A stretch of DNA of 64,000 bases from NCBI RefSeq assembly GCF_963583255.1, contig NC_084803.1, positions 16,255,428 through 16,319,427 of the forward strand. The letters run 5' to 3'. How positions within the stretch are numbered: the stretch's first letter is position 1; every line of letters starts with the position of its first letter. The position numbers and the translations under genes are program-made. The notes under the pieces are model-generated. The model searched no databases, was not told where the DNA came from, and saw only the letters and a program-made list of their open reading frames with translations. Below, one piece after another: positions 1 through 9,748 of this stretch. Origin of the DNA: Pyrus communis (taxonomy: Eukaryota; Streptophyta; Magnoliopsida; Rosales; Rosaceae).

Positions 1-700
1 AACCAAATATTTCCTCAATTTCCCCACTTTCCGAAACTATAAAAAACTAAAAATAGAAATAAAACTACAAAAGAACTACACCAACAAAAAAAAAAAAAAA
101 AAAAAAAACAATGCTTGGTTACTCAAAAAGTGAGTAGCAACTCCTACTCAAAATTATTTGTTACTAATTTATAAAACTTTGTGTTTATAATTAGAATCAT
201 TCATATTATAAATCACTCTGTAAAAACCGCTTCTGCAAAAAATCAATTAAAACTAAAGTCGTTTAGTAATTGAACTGTATATAAACAAATGAACACAATT
301 GGTAAAAGTATTACGAACCGTCCATGTTTGCCATAATAGATTGACTAAATGACCTTAGCTTTAATTCATAGATGATCTTTACAATTTTTTACAGTGTGAT
401 TTATAGTATGAACGATTCTGATTATAAATACAAAACTCTATAATTCAAACATTAAGAGTTTTGAATAAGAATTTCTACTTAGAGTAGCCAATTATTGTTA
501 AAAAAATGAAGGAAATTAGTAATAATTTATCATATTTGCACTCTTTATAGTTTAGGTCTTGTTTTTCTAAAAAAATTAAACTTTATTACTTTGAAGGTAC
601 AAATTATTACCGGCTACTAGTTTCACATAACACGCAATAAGTAAGAATAATTCTTTAACTGTAATCTTCTATCCATGTTAAGAAGATTGATTTTTTTTTC

Positions 701-733
<33 letters not shown>

Positions 734-1110
734 AGAGATGCTAATATAGACTCTCTTCAAAGTAAAACTATTCATGAATTTTCTATCTTACATGTTTTAT
801 GAATAAAATTTTATAATGTGAACACAAAAATTAACGTTAAACTGTAAAATAATAGATAATCTATAAAGAATCTCACTTTATCAACATGACATGAGTAAGT
901 AAACAAACCAGTGAGCCAAGTAAGTGTTGCGTCAAAGTTAACCCGACTAATAGACCAAGAACTCGTAATCTCAGGGACTACAGTGTCGAACTTTCTAAAA
1001 TAATAGAGACTAAACTGTTACTGAGAGTAAATTAGAAGAGTGGAAAATGAAATTAATCCAATATTATGTCATAATCTTACAATAATAATAACGTTAATTC
1101 ATGTTCTTAT
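1..1110. other. AT-rich intergenic DNA 3' of the LRR gene
   Basis: No coding frame of plausible length or composition is visible here. The stretch is AT-rich, with poly-A runs near 86-108 and 702-731. The downstream (3') part of the minus-strand leucine-rich-repeat gene must lie at its right edge, but I cannot place a polyadenylation site with confidence. No terminal repeats or duplicated flanks were found. Confidence 0.6.
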
Positions 1111-2400
1111 TCATGGGATCATCGGGCCGAAGCTTCTACACTCATGAAACGATTTCTGATCGCCACCTTGACAAAAGAAGAAAACTCTCGGACACCTGTA
1201 CAGGCAGTTATCCCCCAAACCCACATTCGCCGAACCCGGTTTTAACCGCAGCAGCGGACCCGGTATGGGTCCGAACAAGTAGTTCCCACCCAGCAGGAGC
1301 CTGTCGAACGCCGAGACTCCGGGGCCGGGCACCGCCACTTTGAATGCGTACTGGGTCGGAATCATACCCGTAAACTTATTGTTCTCCAGCGTCAAAGCCG
1401 AGAGCTTCGGCATCGCCGCCATAAACGGCGGCAGCATCCCCCTGAGGTCGTTGTTGCTTAGGTCTAGTGCAATGAGCTCGCTATGGGTGCCCGGAGAAAG
1501 AGAAACCGGAGATTGTACGGACGTGAATTGGTTGAAGGAGAGAGTGAGCTGCTGTAGCGACGGGTGGTTGAAGAGGTGGGCAGGGACGGCGCCGCCGAGG
1601 TGGTTGTGACTCAGGTCGAGCACTTGCAAAAAGCCCAACTGTTTGATGTTTTCCGGGATGCTTCCTTCTAAGCTGTTATTTCGCATGGAGATTTGGAGCA
1701 GAGATGGCGGAAAATTTATTGGGACGCCACCGGATATGGCGTTGTTGCTGACGTCCAAGTAGTAGAGGCTCTGGAGAGAAACCAATTCGGGAAACTCGCC
1801 TCCGAGCCGGTTCCCCTGAAGCTCAAGCCGCTTCAACTGCGCCAGGCCGTTCAAGCTCGGTGGGATTGCGCCGTCGAGGCGGTTGTTGTCGAGGAAAAGC
1901 TCCTGGAGGTTCGAAAGCGATCCAATTGAGCCGGGAATAGCGCCGGAGAACGAATTGGCGGAGAGACCGAGTCGACTCAGCCGTGTTAAGTTGGAGAGCG
2001 AGTCCGGGATCGATCCGGAGAAAAAGTTGTTGGAGAGGTCGAGCGTTTGTAAATACGGGAAGTTCCAGGATAGGGAGGAGAGCGAGCCGGAGTAAGCGGC
2101 CTGGTCAAGGGTGAGCTCGGTGAGCCGGCTGGCGGACGAGGAGTTGTCGACCGGTTCGCATCGGAAGCCACAGGTGAACCGGTCGCTGAAGAGGTTGTCG
2201 CAGGGGTCGAGGGTGAAGTCCCAGGAGCTGACGCACGAGCCGGGACTCACTGAATCGGGGTTGAGTGAGTTCTTGAACTCCTTGAGAGCTTCAATGTCGG
2301 CCCAGAAAGTCTTGGATTCTGCTAAAAGTTGCAGACTTGCAGCTGAAATTATCAAAATAATCAGGGAGGACAGAGACAAATTGTGTATTTGAACACCCAT
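1111..2400 (-). CDS. Secreted leucine-rich-repeat receptor-like protein without kinase
   Basis: This is a single-exon gene of 429 residues. It starts at a true ATG (complement of 2398-2400) and ends at TGA (complement of 1111-1113). Residues 1-28 form a hydrophobic signal peptide (SLIILIISAASLQLLAES). An N-terminal cap with paired cysteines follows (SSWDFTLDPCDN, then FTCGFRC), and then about ten plant-type LRRs of the LxxLxLxxNxxxGxIP kind at about residues 90-385. The C-terminal cap is again cysteine-rich (DNCLYRCP, FFFCQGG). No transmembrane helix or kinase domain follows, so the product is probably secreted or wall-associated. The layout recalls Arabidopsis LRR proteins such as At3g17640, which is a family resemblance judged from memory. 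The ligand and role are unknown. The coding strand is noticeably more GC-rich than the flanks. The antisense frames across it are shadows. Confidence 0.9.
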   Translation of the reverse strand: MGVQIHNLSLSSLIILIISAASLQLLAESKTFWADIEALKEFKNSLNPDSVSPGSCVSSWDFTLDPCDNLFSDRFTCGFRCEPVDNSSSASRLTELTLDQAAYSGSLSSLSWNFPYLQTLDLSNNFFSGSIPDSLSNLTRLSRLGLSANSFSGAIPGSIGSLSNLQELFLDNNRLDGAIPPSLNGLAQLKRLELQGNRLGGEFPELVSLQSLYYLDVSNNAISGGVPINFPPSLLQISMRNNSLEGSIPENIKQLGFLQVLDLSHNHLGGAVPAHLFNHPSLQQLTLSFNQFTSVQSPVSLSPGTHSELIALDLSNNDLRGMLPPFMAAMPKLSALTLENNKFTGMIPTQYAFKVAVPGPGVSAFDRLLLGGNYLFGPIPGPLLRLKPGSANVGLGDNCLYRCPRVFFFCQGGDQKSFHECRSFGPMIP

Positions 2401-2617
2401 TTGGTGGTTTTTGTTGAAATTTGATCAGTGCGAGTGGGGAGTGAGTAAAAGTATGGGGGTGGAGTTGCAGAAACAGGGGGAGGAAGGAGAGGTTGATCTG
2501 GACCGTTGGTTTGGAATCAGAAGTGGGAATTTTGATGTGGGCAAGGAAGAAAAGTACTTGTGAGGAAAGCGCTTATGCTGGCTTTTCGTATTGGGAATCA
2601 GACACAGTTCAGAGATG

Positions 2618-2624
2618 TTTATAT
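2618..2624 (-). promoter_or_regulatory. Possible TATA box of the LRR gene
   Basis: The minus strand reads ATATAAA here, about 220 bp upstream of the ATG at 2400. A short GA/CT microsatellite (2650-2669) lies just upstream on the minus strand, as is common in plant core promoters. Position and motif fit, but there is no transcript evidence. Confidence 0.35.
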
Positions 2625-3789
2625 GGGAGTGGCCTCACGGGTCAGTTGTCACAGAGAGAGAGAGAGAGATTGAGATTGGTGCTAGTATTGTTGGATTAGA
2701 GTATTGACTGTTGAAGTATATAGTGACGTGTGTTGGTTGGGCCGAAGCAGCTGCTGCTACTTGCTAGTGTTGACTGTTGAGCTGTCTTTGGTATTTATGC
2801 ATGAGAATGACGATCGTAGAATGAGTTTAACGTTGCGTGATGTTCAAATTCATTAGTACAATATTATATATAAAGTTGAAGTAAAAGATAAAGCAAAGGT
2901 TCTTGAGGTCGTTATCACCCACTTCTACATCAACAGCCCGTACTCATGACAGATTTTTGTCAGGTATTCAAGCCCTACTCAACAATTCATATGTCATAGT
3001 ACAAATACAGAAGATGATTTTCTTTTTCGCGTTCCTCTACTAATATTATCATATGCGAAATACTCGTTTAGATTCCGGGCAATTTGAAAAATTTCTCCAT
3101 ACTCATCCACTAAGGCTACAATTGATACTATTACTATAATGTTTTATTTACAGAAAAATACTTAGCTTCTTCTATGCATTGAGTTGTTTTTCCATGTAAT
3201 ACTTTGTATGTTAAAGATCTCCTGTGATTGTAAAGAGACATTATTGTGAACATGTCAAACTGTAATTTACAGTCAACAAGAAGACGAAATCGTGTATTTG
3301 AGATAATAAGCGGCTGTGTTAAGATAAATTATATCTCAAATAAATTATAGTATGAGATAATACCCTCTATATGCCAATATGCTTTGGTTGATGCCCTCCT
3401 AGCTCTCAATCGAATAGGATCCTGATCCTTTTCCTTTATTTCTCTATAAGCCACTACAAAATGGCATCTTTACAAAAGCAAAAACCAGTTCTTGATTGCA
3501 ATCACAAAAAAAGACAAAGATAAAAATAAAGGTGGGTAGGTGGCCATTTGATTCAGTTGCTACAGAGAGCCTCCGAGGTGGTGGGCGATTACTGATTAGA
3601 GTAACCCATCACTAACGTCAAATCGAGTCGTTGTTTAAGCACTTTTATCATAAGTGCTTATTAGATGAGCTAACAAACTTGAAACACAGCAAACTTCTCC
3701 CAAAGGCCAACCCATTTCCGTTATGCAGATTCGCGTCTGGTAGTTTCCAACTTTCAACCACCGCTCGGGAACATTGTTTAGAAATCATA
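2625..3789. other. Intergenic DNA between the LRR gene and a hAT element
   Basis: No gene is recognisable. The sequence is AT-rich with scattered short frames only. The left part is the presumed promoter of the minus-strand LRR gene. No inverted or direct terminal repeats were found apart from the hAT target site at its right edge. Confidence 0.6.
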
Positions 3790-3797
3790 CTATGAAT
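3790..3797. repeat. Left target-site duplication of the hAT element
   Basis: CTATGAAT occurs directly before the left inverted repeat and again at 9249-9256 directly after the right one. An 8-bp duplication is the hallmark of the hAT superfamily. Confidence 0.92.
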
Positions 3798-3985
3798 TAG
3801 GGATGGGCAAACGGGTAGAGGAACCGCGGGTCGGGGCGGGTAATGTAGGTTTGGGGCAGGTATGGGCTGGTTCCAAATGTTTTAGAAAATAAACAGGCGG
3901 GGCCCATGTCATTTACGGGGTGGGCCGGTTCCTAAACCCTACAAAAAGGAGGCCCAGGACCGATCCGTTTCTAATTATAATCAAT

Positions 3986-4024
3986 GGTTGAGATTGAATG
4001 ATAACTTATCATTCAATCTGAACC
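3986..4024. repeat. Near-perfect hairpin inside the hAT left end
   Basis: Two 19-nt arms, separated by one base, are inverted complements with one mismatch (GGTTGAGATTGAATG... against its complement ending ...CATTCAATCTGAACC). It lies about 190 bp inside the element, where hAT elements carry transposase-binding subterminal repeats. That role is inference. Confidence 0.7.
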
Positions 4025-5686
4025 GTTAGTTTGTACCCTAGTTTCACATTCTCACCATGGTCTCACTCACAGACTCATTCACTCACTCCCACCTTTCCTC
4101 CACCATCCGTCACTCAACTCACTCTCTCGACTCCCTCGACTCCTTTCACGTCGCGACCAACACAACCCATCCAGCCATCATCCGACCTCAACGACATCCC
4201 AATTCCTAGGACCCAAAGAACCCCCAACTCCTATAACCTCGATTCTCTCCTCTTCGACAACACCACCGCCGTCACGACCACCATCACCCCCCATCACCGA
4301 CGTCGAGGACACTGTGCGACTAGCCTAGATTCTTTTACTTGCCTGGCTACCGGTAAGTCTACTTCTTCGAAAATTGAACTGCTACCAGCCTATGTGGATT
4401 TGTTAGGTTAGGATTGTGGATCTGTTAGGATGGGATTGTGGATATGTTAAGATGGTATTGAACTGCTACCAACCTATGGGTGAAGGAATTGTGGATCTGT
4501 TAGGATGGGAATGGGATTTGGGATTTGAGATTTGGGATTTGTGTTGGGATGTGTTTGGTTATTGATGATGAAACCCTAGAAATGAAAAGCTAGGTCAGCT
4601 GGTTGCAACTGGGATTAGGATTTCAATCTGAGTAGGCAATTTTGAATTTAATTGATCAAAAACTGCGTTTTCAGATTTGGGTTTTTTTCTTCTTCTTGTT
4701 TTTGTTAGGGTTTCACGTATGCTTATTCTGCTAGGTTCAACATTTCATGCTTTCTGTCACTTGAATGTTGTTACAATTCTAAAACAAATTCAGTTGTGTA
4801 AAAGAAGCCACAATCAGAAAGACTTAAATCAGTCACAGTAGATTTCTTTTCTTAACCAAAATGATACAATTCTAGAGATAAATAATAGCACAAATAAATA
4901 GCACATCATCTTGAAATATAACAATGGATATTTGATTAATATAGTGAACAATCTTGTGATACCTACGAACTACGAAGCATATATACGAATATGGTTACGG
5001 TGTGATACAAATTAATGTTAGTGCGTAATGTTTTACTGTGATCCACTTAAAGGTCTGATTAGTTATGCATATATGGCAACTGTTTGATAAGTTTGGCATA
5101 TGAATAACGATATCCACATGAGTTATGCACTAAATAAGAGTATAAGACCACAAATGTGGCACATTCATGTACTAATCATAATGTACAATTGTCAATGTGG
5201 AGACTCCTAAATTGTTTGTTTCATGTTTATACTATCCAAGCCTTCATGAACTACGATCTTGTTTCTAAAAGACTACAAACTCAAAAGTTGAAGAATAAAA
5301 CAATTGGAAAGAGGTTGCAGTCAGTTGCATACTTGCTCTTTAACTGTATTTAAGCTTGCCTCAATTGTATCACTTTTTTTTTTTCAGGGCACGAGTGCTC
5401 CTTAACAGCTCGATACAAAGATATCGTATCTCAAGTGCTGGACACATATCCGCTGGTGATTCATCACTTATAACAGCTCTGTACAAAGTTTCGCTACCCT
5501 TGCCTGTTACATACTTATAGCTTGTAGTTGTACTTACACCCGTTGCTATTTATGAACTTTTGTTTAATAATAAATTTGTACTTACAGCTTGGTATAAGTT
5601 GCTACTAGGTTATGTTTGATGCATTTGAAATGCTATTCATTTATCTTGAAGAGTGGTTAGTAGGTCAATTCCATTATTCTGTGGTT

Positions 5687-5688
<2 letters not shown>

Positions 5689-5753
<65 letters not shown>

Positions 5754-5766
5754 CGTGTGCGTGTGT
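5689..5766. repeat. Compound microsatellite (AT)n-(GT)n-(GC/GT)n
   Basis: About 16 AT units are followed directly by about 11 GT units and then an alternating GC/GT tract. The whole run is strictly alternating purine-pyrimidine. It lies in the hAT leader. Confidence 0.95.
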
Positions 5767-6050
5767 AGTTTTGAATTTGTGCAGTTTTTGAATCTGTGTA
5801 AAAATGCAGTTTTTGAATCTGTGCCGTTTTGTGCAGTTTTTGCTTCTTCTATGTTGTGCATTTCTGCGTGTTGTGCATTTATGTGTTGTGTGCTAAGTTT
5901 AGCTCTGTGTGTTTTGATTACTATATGGTGGGAAAACAGTGAATGTGCTTCTTCTTTGTTTTGATTATTAATTGGTGTGCATATTTTGAAATATCTTTAT
6001 TTGATTAATGAATATACTTTCATTATTTAATTTTTACAGATTTTTACATA

Positions 6051-8558
6051 ATGTTTCAATCTCAAAGCCAAAGTACCCCTAGTATTAATGTAGCTTCATC
6101 TACGGCTACATCACCATCACCATGTCCTCCACAACCACCAACACAAGCACAACCCACACAGTCAAAATCATCAATGCCTCCCCCAAAACCCTCCTCCTCC
6201 AGAAAAAGAAAAGCACCACCTATTCCAAAGACAAAACAACCAACTATATTAGCTACACTAGAGAGATCTTCTTCTGAAAAATCTTGGGTTTGGGATCATA
6301 TCACTAAGTGTACCGTCTCGGAAATACAAGAAGTAGAAAATGATGGAAAGAAAGAGATGGCGGAGGTACAAGTATTGAAGGCTAAGAGTAACCATTGTAA
6401 GTCCCTTTTTGCATGTGATACTAGTGGGGGGTGGAACTAGTACTTACATTAAACATATCAATAAACATTGCAAGTCATATAAACCAACTGATGAGTTGCA
6501 AAAGGTTCTAGGCAGTTCTGGACCTTCTGGGGACGTTAAAAACATGGTTATTGCTAAAGGGTGGAGCTAAGAAGAGGCAGTGGAAGGTATTGTTGAGTAT
6601 ATTGTGATTGACGAGGTAGCTTTTAGTTGTGTGAAAGTGAGGGGTTTAGGCGGATGATGTGGAAAGTTTAGCCTAAATTGCATGTTCTATCTCGGTGAAC
6701 TATTGTGAGGAATTTATTCACTATGTATGATACCGTGAAAGATCCGTTAAAAAGGGAGATACACAAGCATAGAATGAGCTTGACTTCTGATACATTGACA
6801 AGTGTGCAAAATTTGAACTACATGGTGCTAACTGCTCATTTTGTGGATGATGAATGAAATATGCACAAAAGGATTCTAAACTTTTATTTGATTTCAAGTC
6901 ATGAAGGCAAATAAATAGGGAAGATGATTAAGCAATGTTTGGTTAAGTGGGAGATTGAAAATGTGATGTGTATCTCAGTTGACAATGCATCGGCTAATAA
7001 GGTGGCAATTGAGTATATTGTTCGTAAAATGCAGAAATGACCTAATACTAAAATGATTATGAATAGCAAGTTTATGCATGTGAGGTGCTTAGCTCATATT
7101 ATCAATTTGGTAGTGAAAGATGGGTTGAAAAGATTGGATACAAGTGTGGATGCTCTTAGAAATGCTGTGCGGTTTGTGAGATCAAGTCCCTGAAGGTTTA
7201 GTTATTTCAAGAAATGTTTGGAGAATGAGAAGTTGGATAGTAGGGGTCTAGTTGTTATGGATGTGCCTACTAGGTGGAATATACATGATGCTAGAATCTT
7301 GCTTGAAGTTTAAAAAAGCATTTGAAAGGATGTACGAAGATGATAAAGCCAATATACACTCCACCTATTTCAGGGAAAAGGTGCTTAATGATGAAGTAGA
7401 AGAAGTGGCGTGTAAAGGGAGGGTTGGACCACCTAAGGAGGAAGATTGGGATGGTGCAGAAGTGTTTGTGAAATTTTTGAAGGCCTTCTATCTTGTAACT
7501 TTGAAAGTTAGTGCAAGTAAGTATCCCACATCTAATACAGCTGTTCATGATGTCATTACTATGGAGAACGAGATTGAAAAGCTTTTTTTGCTTGAATATA
7601 TGCAAACTGGAGGAACTGTAAAGTTGGTGCTACGTGATATGACAATGAGCATGAGAGCCAAACATCGAAAGTATTTTGGTTTAATTGAGTCCCTTAGTCA
7701 AATATTTGTAGTTGCCCTTGTCTTAGACCCAAAGTTCAAATTGAGACACTACATGCACTTGTGTAGAAAGCAATTATAGCTTCCTGAAGAAGAGATTGAA
7801 CAGAAAAGTAATGAATATGCTCACCAAGTTTTCGGTTCACAAACACAACAAAAGGGTAAAAAAGATTTAGTTGTTGACACTTCTTGTTCAAGGGTAAAAC
7901 AATCATCTTCTAGTGTAGCAATAGAAAATCCAATGATATTTAGTCAAATGATGGATGATTGGGAGAAGGAACTAGAAGACATCGAGGATATTACGCTTGC
8001 ACATGAGGTGGATAGGTATCTCCTTGACACTCTAGAGAAAGCACCACATGGTTCATCATTTGACGTTTTGAAATGGTGGAAGTTGAAAGGGAGGAGCACA
8101 TACACTTGCTTTGATAGCGAAAGATGTGTTGCGAATTCAAGTGTCAATAGTTGCCAGTGAGAGTGCATTTAGTGCAGGAAAGAGAGTAATTGACCCTTTA
8201 GATCATCTCTCCTTCCTCAAACAATGGAGTCATTGATACGCCTCCAAAACTGGTTAAGAAGTGAATCAATTAGCAACATTGAGTATGAAGCAAGTCCGGC
8301 GGAGCTCGAATTTTATCAAGAGTGTGAAGAAGGTAATTATTTTGTTTTGTATAGTTTGGTTTATAACTTTATATTAATTGGTTTACAATTAATGTGCTTG
8401 TGTTCTTTGTTGTAGAATATAAAAGAAGAAGAGCAGCAGCAAATACTATATCTACAACTACAACTACAAATTCAACAATCTCACTAAGTGTTCCTGAAAT
8501 TAAAGCTCCTCAAACAACTCGAATGAATAAAGGAAAAAGAATTGCGGTAATATTTTAA
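6051..8558 (+). pseudogene. hAT transposase pseudogene (BED finger, RNase H-like core, dimerisation domain)
   Basis: The ATG at 6051 opens a Ser/Pro-rich N-terminus with a basic RKRKAP patch, then SWVWDHITKC, the start of a BED zinc finger. The finger is split by a frame change near 6430, after which CKS and INKHCKSY still fit. Downstream pieces fit the catalytic core in order: NMHKRILNFYLISSHEG, ISVDNASANKV, MHVRCLAHIINLVV, VPTRWN, then the conserved stretch LDPKFK (about 7728). The C-terminal hAT dimerisation region is split between frames (DVLKWWKLKG, then VASESAFSAGKRVIDP). In-frame stops are visible near 6856, 6913, 7038, 7192 and 7777, and a frame change near 8090. A spliced tail (intron about 8332-8415) is still recognisable. 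The protein resembles RICESLEEPER-type plant hAT transposases. It is not functional as written. Confidence 0.88.
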
Positions 8559-9248
8559 ACTCAAATGAATAAACTTTAAATTTCAATGATTCAATGAGGA
8601 TAATATGATGTTGGACATTAAAAATGTCATGTATATATTCTATTTTTCCTTACAGATTCAATGAGGAATGGTGTTGGAACGTGGACGTTGGATGTGGTTT
8701 GATTTTTGTTAATCTATGTATTTGGAGTCTTGGACAATGTGTTGTTATTTTTGACGATGTCATGTAATATTGTTATTTTGGACTCTCGGAATTTGGATAT
8801 GTTATTATTTTGGACGTTGGTAGTGCCGTGGTAGAATCATAGAATATGTGCAATTGCAATTTGTGCAATTGCTACAATTTGAGGTTTGCAGTATGTGTAA
8901 ATTGCAATAATCTCATATAACCAACATAATCTGCAGCAGTGATCTTTCCTTTTACCAAAAGCCAACTTTATCAGCAAGAACTGTTAAAGTTGAACATTTA
9001 CAGTTGTGCACCAGAAGATGGCTGCAATATATTATATATAGCTAATAGCTTTAAATTTTTGTAGGACGAATATTGGGCTCCTCAAGATTTCAAGAGGCTA
9101 TTATCGAACAATGCTTGAATCTGTGCCGGTGTAATGGTGCAATGTAACGTTTGAAACTGAATTTGTGCTGCTGTAATTGTTTTTTCCTAAACCAAAAAAA
9201 TAAAAAATAAAAAAGGGGAACCGTAGACCCGGCCTGTGCCCAGCCCTA

Positions 9249-9256
9249 CTATGAAT
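9249..9256. repeat. Right target-site duplication of the hAT element
   Basis: CTATGAAT repeats the left duplication at 3790-3797 exactly. Confidence 0.92.
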
Positions 9257-9748
9257 TGAGATACACATCTACTAACTGGGTTCATGTCGTAGCAGTCGTA
9301 TTTCGGTGTGGTTAGTATAATCACACACAGTAAATGTCTGTTAGACTAAAACAAATAACTATAACCCGATCTCCTTTTCGTTGGGAGAGATCACGAGTTC
9401 AAATATGATGGACGACAATTGTTGAAAAAGAGAGAAATAATAACATGGCCAAAATGGGAAAGATAAAAAGTTGAGATAATTAAGGGAGCTGGTTAGTTAC
9501 TGTTAGCAATGGTTACACTATAAACTGATATTTATTTTTATTTTGTACTACAATTTTTCGTCATTCGGGCTGAAGAACTAACTAGTTTAAAAAAATTGAA
9601 ACATGTAAAATAAAAAATGCCTGTACATTCTATAATCAGGCAGGGTGAAGATGCTCCTATTTAATAATAATCGAAGTATAACTGACCAAAGCATAGTCCA
9701 TTCGAAAAGAATTGGAACAGGAAGGGCACCTTTCATATTATTTTGCAC
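9257..9748. other. 3' flank of the microspherule-like gene
   Basis: No coding signal was found. This should hold the 3' untranslated region of the minus-strand gene that ends at 9749. I see nothing else that can be named. Confidence 0.55.

Larger units (their letters stand above)
3798..9248 (+). mobile_element. Full-length but decayed hAT transposon, 5451 bp
   Basis: The element begins TAGGGATGGGCA and its right end, read inward on the other strand, is TAGGGCTGGGCA. That is a 12-bp inverted repeat with one mismatch, flanked by the perfect 8-bp duplication CTATGAAT. GC-rich subterminal motifs (CGGGTCGGGGCGGGT and similar) lie inside the left end. A transposase pseudogene on the plus strand occupies 6051-8558. 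The 2.2 kb before it looks like a non-coding leader and includes a near-perfect hairpin (3986-4024) and a TA/TG/CG compound microsatellite. The length matches autonomous plant hAT elements, but the transposase is broken, so this copy is probably immobile unless helped in trans. Confidence 0.92.

Noticed and set aside
1340..2392. Several open frames on the plus strand across the LRR gene
   Set aside because: They are antisense shadows of a GC-rich coding exon. Their proteins show no domain and the minus frame explains the sequence fully.
4031..4411. A Pro/Ser/Thr-rich frame in the hAT leader as a second hAT gene
   Set aside because: No domain, low complexity, and it lies where related elements have untranslated leader.
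5653..5964. A frame rich in Tyr-Ile and Cys-Val repeats
   Set aside because: It is a reading of the AT/GT compound microsatellite in the hAT leader.
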